Assembly (NCBI GenBank): GCA_014843695.1
Contig: CM026401.1
Coordinates: forward strand, 47,745,405-47,809,404
Direction: 5' to 3'
DNA: 64,000 nt
Source: Archivesica marissinica
Lineage: Eukaryota; Mollusca; Bivalvia; Venerida; Vesicomyidae
Shown piece by piece: positions 19,731-31,871 of the stretch (positions are counted from its first letter, which is position 1; each line of letters begins with the position of its first letter). Under the pieces are notes generated by a model that saw only the letters and a list, made by a program, of their open reading frames with translations, ran no database searches and was not told the DNA's origin. A program made the position numbers and the translations under genes.

Positions 19731-21375
19731 TTTATATATATTAATTTTGGTAAAAATTGTAAATATGTAACAACAAAAATAGTGCTACTAAATTTTGAAT
19801 AGTAAAATATAAATGCAATTCTAGCCAAACTCACTCGTTCGATTGATTATCGTTTCTTGGACGTATAATTCTTGCAAACAACCAGCCAGCCAGTTTGCGG
19901 GTGAAAAAACGTGTACGGAGATCCCAGGTCATATTATATTCGTGCGAAATATATGCTTGGCAAATGAGTTCAGAAAAGCATGAATGTAGAAGTGCTATAT
20001 TTTTCAAATAACCTTTGGTATCTAGATATAATAACAAGGCTTCCTTTATTCCGTTGACAGTAATTAACTTAATGAGTCCATTTATAATACAGACACACTT
20101 GTGTATTATGTGTTATTACAGGAATCTATAAACGACATATTTACATATAATTCCATATTTGCATTAATTGCCGTAAATCAGCCCACAGTTTTCATCTTTA
20201 TTAAAGTCCCATCTGTGGTCATACATATAATGCAACAATACACCAACACATTAAATATATAAGAACTGCGTACATAGCCATTCTAAGTAGAATTACAAGA
20301 GACATATTGCAAATAAAGCGTTGGTAGTGGTATAGTCATGGGTTAGACTTATATTATAACATTAGTTAAAGTAACCACTTATTTATATAATATTCTTAAA
20401 GAAACATATACTCATTTCAATTTAAATACTATTTAAAGCAAAAAATGAATACAACACTGAAATGAAGAAAGGCACTAACTGGGTATTGTTAACAAACCAG
20501 TTATACCCACGATCCGATATAGAATGGCATACTTAGCAACTGTTTCTTGTAGTCTATTACAGTAAGAAATATAAGAATAAGAAAGAGAGAAACTTGTGGT
20601 ATATTAAAACAGGTTTTGGCACAAAGCCGTATACTGACTACTAACGAGAAATATAAATTGATTACTTCTTGTCAACCAATATTATGTTATCAACGACTAC
20701 ATAAATTGATTACTTCTTGTCATATTACAAACAATATGGCCAACCAATATTACTTTATCAACGACTACAGCTCTAAGATCGTGCATGTGTCGTATTATAT
20801 ATTGAACGCGTGTTCAGCAAAACACCATCGTGCAAATAAAACAGAAATAACACGACATGCAACGAAAGAAATGTATTAAGCCAGGAGTCTCTGCTAAGTA
20901 GATGTAAATGGCACAGGCCAGGGACGTCGTCAAGCATGCCTGATTTGGAAGTCCAGGTGTTGTGGGAACCAGTCGAGTGGGCTAAGCGATCGAGGCCGGT
21001 AGAGGGGGACTGAGGGAACTGTTCAGAACTTAGATGCAACATCCTGCATTCTACGTAGGTTTTTTTCAGGCCAAGTATTTCTTTAAATTTATTATGTAAT
21101 GTTATAACATAATTACCAATAATTGACAGAACTTAACGTCAGGTATGTCTGTAGAAATGTGGATATCCATTAAATGTTAATATGTAGTTGCCATATCAAT
21201 TATGATACCCAAATAGATACATGCATAATATATTAAAACAGTTGACAGAATTAGCTGGAAGTCTGGGGACCACCAGACATCCACATACCGACGTGCCTTC
21301 AAACAGTCTGTGATTAGACAAGGGATTTCGTGTATTGTTAAATTACATTGTCATGCGCAATATTATGCTCTGTGT
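19731..21375. other. Unique sequence, no confirmed feature
   Basis: A near-duplicate of about 40 bp (AAATTGATTACTTCTTGTCA) occurs twice at 20653 and 20702. A GC-richer patch at 20880-21050 has an 89-codon minus-strand ORF (starts MLHLSSEQFPQSPSTG) that I do not recognise and cannot support as a gene. Otherwise AT-rich. Confidence 0.35.
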
Positions 21376-21655
21376 ATTTAAGGTTAATTTATGGTCGCTA
21401 CTGGTTACCCATATGAGCGACGCCTCCTGAAGAGATTAGTCATTTTATATTTTGGAGGATAGTGCAATGATACAGACAACCCATTCCAGAGTCTCCTCTG
21501 GTTATTTTACGTGCACGGTGTAAAGCACCGACACGAGACCTCGGTTTAACGTCCCATCTGAAAGACTGTTAATTTTATTAGGGTCAGACGGGGAATCGAA
21601 CCTCCGATCCCTGGATTACCAGTCCAGCGTGTTACGACTGGACTACAGATCCGTA
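21376..21655 (-). mobile_element. SINE family A, antisense, full length
   Basis: Tail (TTAATTTATGGTCGCTACTGG) through the body to the tRNA-like head GGACTACAGATCCGTATG on the right. Both promoter boxes are present in antisense. Confidence 0.88.
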
Positions 21656-21855
21656 TGTAGCATTATGCTGATGCTATACATACGAGCTTTATATCAGATT
21701 GTTCAATAAGCAACATATACTATTAACAACATCGCAAAAGGCATAACTATGTACAATAACAAGTCATACTTGTTCCAAAACAACGAACAAGTACTATACT
21801 AATGTTCCCCGTTTTTTATGCCAACACTTTTTAATTAAACATGGTAAAAATGATT

Positions 21856-22203
21856 TACCGCCTCCGTGGTCGAGTGGTTAAGGTCGCTGACTTGTAACAT
21901 ATCATCACTGGTGGTCACGGGTTCGAGTCTCTTTATATTAATTTAAACAATATTTTATTGACGAATGGTACATCACGTAGGAATAGTTGCAATAGCACAG
22001 TTAGGATTGGGGGAAAAGTTACATAGTAACGTATTCGAATCCCTATCTCTTTATAAGTTTATATTGAAAAAGCTGGGAGTTTCTTACGGAGATTGGTGCA
22101 CCAAGTTCGTGTTAACCGCTGCAAGATGCCATGAAAGGTGTTGTTAGGTAAACTGACCATCGCTTATATTGGGCAACCGGTAGCGACGTTAAATAAACTT
22201 AAA
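21856..22203 (+). mobile_element. SINE family D with internal insertion
   Basis: Head CCTCCGTGGTCGAGTGGTTA (Leu/Ser-type A box) and CACGGGTTCGAGTC (B box). After an insertion (about 21930-22045, containing ATTTAAACAATATTTTATTG) the family body resumes (GGGAGTTTCTTACGGAG, GTTAACCGCTG, GTGTTGTTAGGTAAACTG). It ends in the same GGGCAACCGGTAGCGACG tail as family A. Confidence 0.75.
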
Positions 22204-22329
22204 ATTAAAATAAAAGATGATTCACTGACATTAATTTCATTGCTTTTATGATTTGCTATGGAGAAATATAGCTACTAACAGAGCCGATGGAGAAACAAGA
22301 CTGACAGACCTAGTCAAAATAAGACTCCT

Positions 22330-23075
22330 TTTTTAAACTTGATTTAACCATATTTTATTGCATATGTAATACATTCGACAATACAATATTACATACGAGC
22401 ATGAATCAGATGTGAAATAAGTTAACAGATTATACGGCACATATATACATTTGTGTAACATAGCAAAACGGTCGGGCCACACGTTATGGCCAACATTAGA
22501 ACACATTTTTAACACTGTTCAAGTACATCAAAAATGGCATGAGTGTTGGATTTCTGTACTGAACAACTTGGAGAATGCTGATTTTGTAACGATTACTATT
22601 GTATGTAAAAGTAAAAAAAAGGTAGTAAAGTGTTTGTTTATTATAGTGTCACCCCTATTTAAAGGGCCAGCCATTTCTGACTTATGAGACACCTCTTTTT
22701 TATGAACATCAGTACTTCCCGAATCCTATGCTTGTAAGCCAGACGCCAGGCTTGTAGGAAATCGGTAACCATTATTTAACTAGCTGGCGGCTCACCAACC
22801 GGCCATATCAGAACGAACCCCTGACGAGATTCGAACCTTCGACTTCCCGCTCCTTAACCACTGGGCTACATAGACGGTATGTTTAGATTAGTTTAATAAT
22901 ATTTTATTGCTTATTTATATACAATACAATTACAAATATAAACATGGTAAATATATAAGCAAACTGATACAACTGCAATGCTATGTTTATACTTGCACAG
23001 TGCAAGAATAAAATCTAGAAGCAAATGGGTTGGGCAACAAGTGTTACCAACATTAGCGAGTGCCCTCCCCATACT
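22330..23075 (-). mobile_element. Two related unclassified 3' fragments plus a tRNA-like remnant
   Basis: 22336-22500 and 22889-23070 both carry an ATATTTTATTG block (minus strand CAATAAAATA) and a distant matching block (CGGGCCACACGTTATGGCC / TGGGCAACAAGTGTTACC) before AACATTAG. The insertion in the SINE D copy at 21940-22045 has the same ATATTTTATTG end. They look like 3' pieces of one retroelement. At 22795-22875 a decayed antisense tRNA-like head (GATTCGAACC, CCTTAACCACTGGGCTAC) is present. Confidence 0.4.
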
Positions 23076-23284
23076 ATTGTATGATACCAACTTTATTAGA
23101 AATTGCGACTTTGTCCATCATAATATGACATTCTTAAATAACTCTTCAACGGAAAATAATCAAGATTCCCACAGTTTCAATACACTCATCTATTTCTATT
23201 GTCTACTTTATACTGTCGAACAATCAATGCTGATTCTAATATTGACATCTCCCTTATTATCTTGTTTTGGGGGGACATGCTCAA

Positions 23285-23428
23285 TCACGATGCAACCCAC
23301 ACAGAATGAGAAAGGCAGTGTGGAATTAACAGCCTTGCCTAAGAGCCCAATCGTGGCTACATCTGGGCTCGAACTCCCGGCATCTCGCAAATGAAGCGAA
23401 CTCACTACCACTGCGCTATCACGCCTTC
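23285..23428 (-). mobile_element. SINE family C-like, diverged
   Basis: Antisense family C body (TGTGGAATTAACAGCCTTGCC, GCCCAATCGTGGC) and head (CGAACTCC, GAAGCGAACTC, ACTGCGCTATCACG), with an unrelated 3' part. It is older than the other C copies. Confidence 0.6.
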
Positions 23429-23705
23429 CTCACTGCATCACAACACACAACATAGTAAATTATTCATACATACAAGGCAAAACTGAGGAGCAGTCGCTAA
23501 TTGAAAAGTAAAATAAAATTGATACATACCATGAGGAATTTTAAATGCAATACGGTGGCTATGGTGTGAAGCAGACAATTACTAAGAAATGCTATGAGTT
23601 CTAACGCGTTGGCATGTTTAAGGAGAAATCGAACCAATCTCGATCAACTCGAAAGTGAACTAATTAAGCAACTGCGTCCAAGCTTTGCCACGTTGTATTT
23701 CATTT

Positions 23706-23940
23706 AGTTTATACAAATTTATTTGAGCTCGATTGCGAAACAAGTTATTTCAACTTATATTAATCACTCTCGAGACCTCATTCCTGATGGAGTCCATCGC
23801 CACGAGGGAGAGAGAAGAGGCAACGTGGAATTTAAATGCCTTGCCTAAGGGCACAATCGTAACGACTCCAGCGAGGTTCGAACTCCGGACCTTTCGCACC
23901 TGAAATGAACGCGCATCCACTGTTCTATCACGACGTCCAC
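23706..23940 (-). mobile_element. SINE family C, antisense, full length
   Basis: AGTTTATACAAATTTATTTG tail end, GCGAAACAAG, the shared CAACTTATATTAATCACTCTC block, then the body and head ending TCTATCACGACGTCCAC. Confidence 0.88.
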
Positions 23941-24132
23941 TATTTCATTTATCATGCAGTTTCCAGCTTAGCAACATAATGACACATTTAGAATATAGTA
24001 AATACACGAATATTTATACAGTCTCGTCTGAGTGCATTAGTAACAGTTTAAATATCACTAAGGACAAATTTGAAATTCCACGTTGCCTTGTTACAAACGT
24101 TTTTAACAGATTTGAAAAAAGTAACTAATTAC

Positions 24133-24197
24133 CTTGATATATGAACTGTGTTTCTGTGAGTTTTTCTTCTCGATAAATGCAGAGCAAGTCACTATCC
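24133..24197 (-). CDS. Predicted 65-bp internal exon of the minus-strand gene
   Basis: Minus-strand candidate with acceptor TAATTGAACAG before 24197 and donor CAAG|GTAATTAG after 24133. It enters in phase 2 and leaves in phase 1, which fits the phase-1 start of the exon at 13697. The reading is DSDLLCIYREEKL then TETQFIYQ, followed by the E formed at the junction. Two of three frames are open here, so support is weaker than for the two exons downstream. No domain recognised. The next upstream exon, which must end in phase 2, was not found. Confidence 0.4.
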
Positions 24198-24718
24198 CTG
24201 TTCAATTATTATGCTAAACAACCAACACTTTAATGGTTAATCCATTTAACGGAGTCACTTAATTTGTTCAGTAGGTCTTTTAGACAAATCACCCAAGAGA
24301 GTCCACTTGCTAATGGCATAAAGTGGATTAGAAGCGTCAAATATAATCAATACAGACATGAGGTAAAAAAAAAGAAGCTAATCGCGGAATCTGATATTTT
24401 TCAAATCATTCCCTGAACCAATCAATAAACACTATTTAAATTTTTCGACTCCGCCTTTTTATTGAATGCACCAATTATATGTGTCGCCTCAGTGACAAAC
24501 GGGTAGCCGCTTCACTGCGACAATACCATTTTATGACTAACATAAAACCGTGTGGTTTATGTTCACTGTGAAATGATTCTTTTATTACCCGTCAATATGG
24601 CCGTACAATGGCGTTCAATAACGCCCGCACAATACCATGGAACATGCACCGTGCTTGCTCCAGAAAGTGAGCATGAGAGTGTTGGATGTGTATGTTTACG
24701 CGTAGCACGTATTTGTAC

Positions 24719-24720
<2 letters not shown>
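24198..24720. other. Unique sequence upstream of the predicted exon
   Basis: It contains two CCAAT-type motifs (AACCAATCAATAAAC, ACCAATTATATG) with CGACTCCGCC between them at about 24415-24480. That is weakly promoter-like for either strand; nothing else was recognised. Confidence 0.3.
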
Positions 24721-24758
<38 letters not shown>

Positions 24759-24787
24759 TAATAATAATAATAATAAATAATAATAAT
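24721..24787. repeat. (TAA)n microsatellite
   Basis: AATAATAAT repeats with two TAAATAA phase shifts. Confidence 0.95.
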
Positions 24788-25071
24788 TACGCCAATCTAC
24801 CATGAGGCCCTCAACAAATTAAAACATGAAATAGCATAATGAAACATGTAAACAGTAACCAGTAAAACGTTCATAGGAAATAAGATACAAGCTGCAATAA
24901 CTAATACTTATATTCATGTATATTTGTAAATTATAAGTTTATTAGGTTATTGGTCTATGCAAAAAACAAGATTTTATTTAAGAAATAATATTTATCTTTC
25001 CGTTGTTTATTTGCGAGCAAAACATGGTTTGTTGTTCTGACGCGCAGGAATTAGCAACGCTTGTTTATGTA

Positions 25072-25373
25072 AATTTAATTTAGCTCGATTGCGAAACAAG
25101 TTTTTACAACTTATATTGATCACTCTCGAGACCTCATTCCGGATGGAATTCATCATGGCCCTAATAAAATTAACAGTCTTTCAGATGGGACGTTAAACCG
25201 AGGTCTCGTGTCGGTGCTTTACACCGTGCACGTAAAAGAACCAGAGGAGACTCTGGAATGGGTCTCTGTCTGTATCATAGCACTATCCTCCAAAACAATC
25301 TAAAATTACTAATCTCTTCAGGAGGCGTCGCTCATATGGGCAACCGGTAGCGACGATAAATAAACGTAAAACA
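25072..25373. mobile_element. SINE C tail (antisense) fused to SINE A body (sense)
   Basis: 25072-25155 is the antisense 3' part of family C (TTTAGCTCGATTGCGAAAC through CATTCCGGATGGAATTC). It runs straight into family A sense sequence from CCCTAATAAAATTAACAG to the A/C-rich tail at 25373. A 5'-truncated A probably inserted into an older C copy. Confidence 0.8.
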
Positions 25374-25490
25374 CATACCAAGAGTCATCTTAATGAGGGC
25401 TGGGTGGAGAATCAGACTGGCGCTTACTGGGTTATGGATACAGAACGTTATCAATAAACCTCTGACCCCACCGACCACATGGTAGCCGTA

Positions 25491-25672
25491 TACAGTCAAA
25501 CCTGTGTTAGTGGTCACTTCTATTAAGCAGCCAACCTGCATTAAGCAGCCAGTTTCCTTATTCCCAATATTTTGTTTTATTATACATTTGACCTCTATTA
25601 AGCAGCCATCTGTGCTAAGCAGCCATTTTTTGTGATTCCCTTGGCTGGCTGCTTAATACAGGTTTGACTGTA
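25491..25672. mobile_element. CAGTCAAACCTG MITE, intact, TA-flanked
   Basis: The ends TACAGTCAAACCTGTGTTA and the complement of TAATACAGGTTTGACTGTA are inverted with TA borders. Inner AAGCAGCCA motifs repeat. It is 182 bp and non-coding, of Tc1/mariner style. Confidence 0.82.
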
Positions 25673-25689
25673 TAGAGAATATTAGGTTA

Positions 25690-25923
25690 TTGTCTTATAT
25701 TTTTAATTTATTATGCGAGTTGGATAAAATATACAAGGCGGGGCTTTCCCGAGCCATGTATATTTTCGGAGACGAGTCTCATAATTTATTAGACAGTGAC
25801 GTAATATTCTATTTATCCTATCTTCTGATAAAAAGGTTTTTTAGAGAGGAAATAGTACCGAATAATTATTCATTACCTGAACGACTGAAGTTTATCATAC
25901 CATATCTGAACACAACTTTATAG
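25690..25923 (+). other. Unassigned 77-codon ORF
   Basis: Plus-strand ORF (starts MSYIFNLLCELDKIYKAG, ends FIIPYLNTTL) with a fairly protein-like composition. I do not recognise the family. It is flanked by transposons, with no clear acceptor or donor, so a decayed mobile-element coding fragment is as likely as an exon. Confidence 0.25.
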
Positions 25924-26039
25924 CCACGTTAAAATGGTCGATTTAGAAACTGTTTCCATTTATCAAGAAGAGTAGCATGTTTGTTTATGGGGAATGCAGT
26001 AAATTTTAATATAAACTGAATACAGAAGAAATATGTATT

Positions 26040-26270
26040 ATGGTTCGATCCCCCTGTCTGACCCTAATACTAGTAACAGTCTTTCAGATGGAACTTTAAA
26101 CCGCGGTCTCGTGTCGGTGCAAGCACTTTTAAGAACCAGAGCAGAGGAGACTCTGGAATGGGTCTATGTCTGTATCATTGCGCAATCCTCCAACATATAA
26201 AATGACTAATCTCTTCAGGAGGCGTCGCTCATATGGGCAACCGGTAGCGACGATAAATAAACGTAAAACA
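26040..26270 (+). mobile_element. SINE family A, 5'-truncated
   Basis: It starts at GGTTCGATCCCCCTGTCTG and runs to AAATAAACGTAAAACA. Small internal deletions distinguish it. Confidence 0.85.
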
Positions 26271-26792
26271 CGCATGTATTATTCAACATGTATATTACAC
26301 AGTTTCACAGACTCAAACAACATCTGTGCGTAGCAATTTGTTACCAGTCACGTTTTCCAATTTCACCTATTTCGCTTTATAGACCGAGTTCGTTTTCATC
26401 TCTAAGTGAGAATGACCTAAGCTTCCGGGATACACGAAATGTCCGTTTAGTCATTCACATTGATTTGCTGTTTTGAATAACTTTCATAGTGTGTCTAATC
26501 TCATGATGATCAATATAGGTATCTCCAGTCGAGATGATGTGGTCGGTTGTCGGCTCTGGGATCAATATGGCTGTTGATTGATGTTGGTGCCGACGATTGA
26601 CAACATTGTACATTGTGTACCATGTAAAACCATGGTAACATTAAGATCATATCATTCTACTTTAAATGAAAATCAATATTCTTATAAATTGTTGCTGTAA
26701 TCGATTTTTTCTTTGACTTTATTCACGTCATACTATCGTACACTTGTATTGGTGACATATATACCCATTGGGCCGGGTGTTGAATGTTAATT

Positions 26793-27113
26793 GATGTTGT
26801 GATAACGCTGTGGATGCGCGTTCGCTTCCGGTGCGAAAGGTCCGGAGTTCGAGCTCCGCTGGAGCCGTTACGATTGTGCCATTAGGCAAGGCATTTAAAT
26901 TCCACGTTGCCTCTTCTCTCTCCCTCGTGGCGATGGATTCCATCATGAATGAGGTATCGAGAGTGATTAATATAAGTTGTAAGAACTTGTTTAGTTTATA
27001 CAAATTTATTTTAGCTCGATTGCGAAACAAGTTCTTTCAACTTATATTAATCACTCTCGAGAACATATAAGAACTTGTTTCGCAATCGAGCTAAAATAAA
27101 TTTGTATAAACTA
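26793..27113. mobile_element. SINE C copy ending in a SINE C palindrome
   Basis: A sense copy (26793-26992) is followed by an antisense 3' end (26993-27060) and a sense 3' end (27066-27113). The last two are mirror copies (AGTTTATACAAATTTATTTT ... AAAATAAATTTGTATAAACT) and form a hairpin with arms of about 45 bp. Confidence 0.82.
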
Positions 27114-27385
27114 TAATATATTAATATATAAGTAATGGTATATAGTCTATATATAGTATATCAACAGTTTGCCAACATAATCCGTAAGCAGGTTTTTAAT
27201 TATCGTTTATCGAAGTTATCAGTACTAAATTGATGAACATAATTCATAAGTGTACATACAATGTCATGTCTAGTCTATCCCCACCCCACCCAAGCATGAC
27301 ATTGATTTTCAAATATTTTCTTCATATATTTATACACTATTTGAACTGCATGTGACTGACTATAATTTCGTTGTATATAAATATA

Positions 27386-27841
27386 TTAAAGCGACACTAC
27401 ATCGGTGAAAACGGTGAAAACAAATCTTTGCCTCAAAAACTGAGCATTTCAACAAATAAACAAACGTCGTATACGCGGTTTGTTGACATAACAAAATAAT
27501 GTAAATAGGGTCGACATTCATGCGTAATACAACGCGTTTATCCTGAATAACACGAAGTATGGTACATATTTACCGTTATATCTCACATGTGTTAGTTACA
27601 TTATGTCTAATCGAAAATATCGCGTGTTTAGTATTGACTCCAATGTCAAACAAACGTCAACTCAGGAGCGCGGATGACCGCTATACAAAATCCTAACTTC
27701 ACTTTTGAAAGTGAAACACTGTTTATTGATTCAATGTTAGTGTTCGAATGTATTCAGAAGAATGTGTATATATAGTAGCTGTACATTTATACGTGGAGAA
27801 ATGCATTTTATTTGCTTTTTGCGATATAATGTCGCTTTAAA
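27386..27841. mobile_element. TTTAAAGCGACA MITE, copy 1
   Basis: Inverted ends TTAAAGCGACACTACATC and the complement of ATAATGTCGCTTTAAAG. The interior shares AACAAACGTCGTATACGCGG, GGTACATATTTACCGTTATA and TGTTTATTGATTCAATGTTA with the copy at 54462-54960. About 455 bp, non-coding. Confidence 0.82.
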
Positions 27842-27892
27842 GTGTCTAATACAATTGTTTCTTCTTCTTCATAATAAAGGCCAGAATCTCTT

Positions 27893-30066
27893 CAAATCTC
27901 AGTAATATCTGTGGAGGTGGGGTAGATATGTAGATTGGATACACTCTCAGTAATATATGTGGAGGTGGGGTAGATATGTAGACTGGATACACTCTCAGTA
28001 ATATATGTGGAGGTGGGGTAGATATGTAGACTGGATACACTCTCAGTAATATATGTGGAGGTGGGGTAGATATGTAGATTGGATACACTCTCAGTAATAT
28101 ATGTGGAGGTGGGGTAGATATGTAGACTGGATACACTCTCAGTAATATATGTGGAGGTGGGGTAGATATGTAGATTGGATACACTCTCAGTAATATCTGT
28201 GGAGGTGGGGTAGATATGTAGACTGGATACACTCTCAGTAATATATGTGGAGGTGGGGTAGATATGTAGACTGGATACACTCTAAGTAATATATATGGAG
28301 GTGGGGTAGATATGTAGACTGGATACACTCTCAGTAATATATGTGGAGGTGGGGTAGATATGTAGATTGGATACACTCTCAGTAATATCTGTGGAGGTGG
28401 GTTAGATATGTAGACTGGATACACTCTCAGTAATATATGTGGAGGTGGGGTAGATATGTAGACTGGATACACTCTAAGTAATATATGGAGGTGGGGTAGA
28501 TATGTAGACTGGATACACTCTCAGTAATATATATGGAGGTGGGGTAGATATGTAGACTGGATACACTCTCAGTAATATATGTGGAGGTGGGGTAGATATG
28601 TAGACTGGATACACTCTCAGTAATATATGTGGAGGTGGGGTAGATATGTAGACTGGATACACTCTCAGTAATATATATGGAGGTGGGGTAGATATGTAGA
28701 CTGGATACACACTCTCAGTAATATATGTGGAGGTGGGGTAGATATGTAGACTGGATACACTCTCAGTACTATATATGGAGGTGGGGTAGATATGTAGACT
28801 GGATACACTCTCAGTAATATATGTGGAGGTGTGGTAGATATGTAGACTGGATACACACTCTCAGTAATATATGTGGAGGTGGGGTAGATATGTAGACTGG
28901 ATACACTCTCAGTAATATATGTGGAGGTGGGGTAGATATGCAGACTGGATACACACTCTCAGTAATATATGTGGAGGTGGGGTAGATATGTAGACTGGAT
29001 ACAGACTCTCAGTAATATCTGTGGAGGTGGGGTAGATATGTAGACTGGATACACTCTCTCAGTAATATATGTGGAGGTGGGGTAGATATGCTGACTGGAT
29101 ACAGACTCTCAGTAATATATGTGGAGGTGGGGTAGATATGTAGACTGGATACACTCTCAGTAATATATGTGGAGGTGGGGTAGATATGCAGACTGGATAC
29201 ACACTCAGTAATATATGTGGAGGTGGGGTAGATATGTAGACTGGATACACACTCTCAGTAATATATGTGGAGGTGGGTAGAGATGTTGCATGGATACACA
29301 CTCAGTAATACATGTGGAGGTGGGTAGAGATGTTGCATGGATACACACTCAGTAATATATGTGGAGGTGGGTAGAGATGTTGTATGGATACACTCTCAGT
29401 AATATATGTGGAGGTGGGTAGAGATGTTGCATGGATACACACTCAGTAATATATGTGGAGGTGGGTAGAGATGTTGCATGGATACACACTCTAAGTAATA
29501 TATGTGGAGGTGGGTAGAGATGTTGCATGGATACACACTCTAAGTAATATATGTGGAGGTGGGTAGAGATGTTGCATGGATGCACACTCTAAGTAATATA
29601 TGTGGAGGTGGGTAGAGATGTTGCATGGATACACACTCTCAGTAATATATGTGGAGGTGGGTAGAGATGTTGTATGGATACACACTCTCAGTAATATATG
29701 TGGAGGTGGGTAGAGATGTTGCATGGATACACTCTCAGTAATATATGTGGAGGTGGGTAGAGATGTTACATGGATACACACTCTCAGTAATATATGTGGA
29801 GGTGGGTAGAGATGTTGCATGGATACACTCTCAGTAATATATGTGGAGGTGGGTAGAGATGTTGCATGGATACACACTCAGTAATATATGTGGAGGTGGG
29901 TAGAGATGTTACATGGATACACACTCTCAGTAATATATGTGGAGGTGGGTAGAGATGTTGCATGGATACACTCTCAGTAATATATGTGGAGGTGGGTAGA
30001 GATGTTACATGGATACACACTCTCAGTAATATATGTGGAGGTGGGTAGAGATGTTGCATGGATACT
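27893..30066 (+). repeat. Minisatellite, 48-bp unit, about 45 copies, two subfamilies
   Basis: The unit holds CAGTAATATATGTGGAGGTGG and GGATACACTCTC. Up to about 29270 units read GGGGTAGATATGTAGACTGG; from there on they switch to GGGTAGAGATGTTGCATGG with mixed 2-bp length changes. Frames on the minus strand stay open only because 48 is divisible by three. Confidence 0.94.
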
Positions 30067-30211
30067 CACTGATTACTATGTAAATGTGTGTATGTAAACC
30101 AGTATTGGGGCATAGTAGTACATCAGCCTAAATAACTCTGCCGAATGTTAATGTATTGTTTTAAAAATATATTGTGTATATGTTTTACTGTGGAGATGTA
30201 AACAATCATGT

Positions 30212-30435
30212 GTGTTTTATGTTTATTTATCGTCGCTACCGGTTGCCCATATGAGCGACGCCTCCTAAAGAGATTAGTCATTTTAGATGTTTGAAAGATA
30301 GTGCAATGATACCCATTCCAGAGTCTCCTCTGGTTCTTTTACGTGCACGGTGTATAGCACCGACTATAGACCTCGGTTTAACGTCCCATCTGAAGGACTA
30401 TTACTTATATTAGGGTCAGACGGGGAATCGAACCA
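30212..30435 (-). mobile_element. SINE family A, antisense, head missing
   Basis: GTGTTTTATGTTTATTTATCG tail through the body to GACGGGGAATCGAACC (B box); the A-box end is lost. Confidence 0.85.
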
Positions 30436-31626
30436 ATCCGATGAACTAAATTATTTAAATATAACAGCCACCGTTCCAACCAATTAGCCAATGGCATGCT
30501 ACATAGACATTGACACAGTTAACATCTGTTCGACAATTTACTAATAGTCATACTTCTTTTCATTAAATAATTAATGTTAATAATTAACATAACTAAACAT
30601 TTAAAAGTAAAATTTGTCATGAAATCTTATACACCACGTACTTAAAATGCACAATACCACAATACTCTACAGCTATGTAAGATAATGTTCATTTGCGACC
30701 TGTCATGAATTCAATAAATAACAAATGACTTTTCAATGCCATAAATTAAGTGAGGTCTCAGAGTGCAGCCTTGCCTAACACCTTGATACGTTCATTAGCA
30801 TTATCTCCAAAATCTGACATTCTGACATTTCAAATCAATAGATTTGTGGATTATCGTCATAATCTTTGCGAGAAGACACAACAAATATCAACGTCAACTA
30901 TCTCTCGTGCAGAAAGAAACCTTATTATTTAGAAAATCATGAATAGAAAACGAGGCACGAGAGTCAATTAGTTGTTTAAAATGCTAGTTTCACAGTAGCA
31001 GAGTTCAATGGTTATCTAATGAATGCTGTCAATTGTAAACTTATTGCTAACTGATATGACTAAAGGTTATGAACCTGAAGCCACCCAGTAGGACAAATAT
31101 ACGCTGTGCTATACCAATTGACACACATGCTTATACTCAATTAACGTCTGCTTCCGACACTGAATTAACACATACTCAACAACACTATGAACTTCTTTAA
31201 TCCATATAAAGCAACTTGTCACCAATGTATACATTAGCAAGTGTTACAATTTACCATTATTTTCACTTATCGACCATCTTTCAGAAAGTTAATTTGACGT
31301 GCCGTCGGACAAGGTGTTATTGTCTTATTGTCCTTTTATGCTTGACCTTTGATAATGAAGATATTTTCCCATGTCCTTACACGAAATGTACCGTTACAGA
31401 GTGAATCGAAAGTCTTTGCTGACATGCAATAATCCAAATATGACTAAATAACATGGAATTTATCATTCAGACAACCAATAGAATTAAACGCTTGTCACTT
31501 TCAGGGTTTATGTTTCAGAAACTAGAAATTGTACGTGTGGATTGTAATGATAAAAATGTTTTAACCTGCTGACGTTGATAAGTGTCAGCACACGCTATTG
31601 GACCATAATCATGTTAGATTAGTTTC
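30436..31626. other. Unique sequence, no confirmed feature
   Basis: A decayed tRNA-like piece may remain at 30470-30500 (CCAACCAATTAGCCAATGGC). ORFs at 30750-30932 and 31216-31404 have no recognisable motif. TGCTGACGTTGATAAGTGTCAGCA-type half-palindrome at 31565-31595. Confidence 0.35.
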
Positions 31627-31871
31627 AACTTTATTTATTTTACAACGACTGCGAAGCAAGTTCTAACAACTTATATTAATCACTCTCGTTGGCGCGGATG
31701 AAAGCGTATATGTGGTCATTCCAGTCGGAGGAAACCTGAGTACCCGGAAATAACCCACCTGTCCGATCTGGCGACCACCGTACCATCTCACATAATTCCC
31801 GGTCCGAGGATCGAACCCGGGTTGCATTAGTGAGAAGCGAGCGCGCTAACCACTGCGATACTCGGACAGCC
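31627..31871 (-). mobile_element. SINE family B, antisense, full length
   Basis: ACTTTATTTATTTTACAACG tail, shared CAACTTATATTAATCACTCTC block, GAGGATCGAACCCGGGTTGC (B box) and ATACTCGGACAGCC head. Confidence 0.88.

Noticed and set aside
20773..21042. 89-codon minus-strand ORF in a GC-richer patch
   Set aside because: No motif or splice context recognised, and part of it lies in simple AT-rich sequence. Not enough to call a gene.
22978..23394. 138-codon plus-strand ORF
   Set aside because: Its second half is an antisense SINE C-like copy and its first half overlaps an unclassified retroelement fragment.
2335..24197. PR/SET domain and fingers 1-3 of the MECOM/PRDM16-like protein
   Set aside because: Looked for on the minus strand upstream of 4326; no segment with the expected cysteine-histidine spacing or PR-domain residues was found, so they are either outside the window or in exons too diverged to see.
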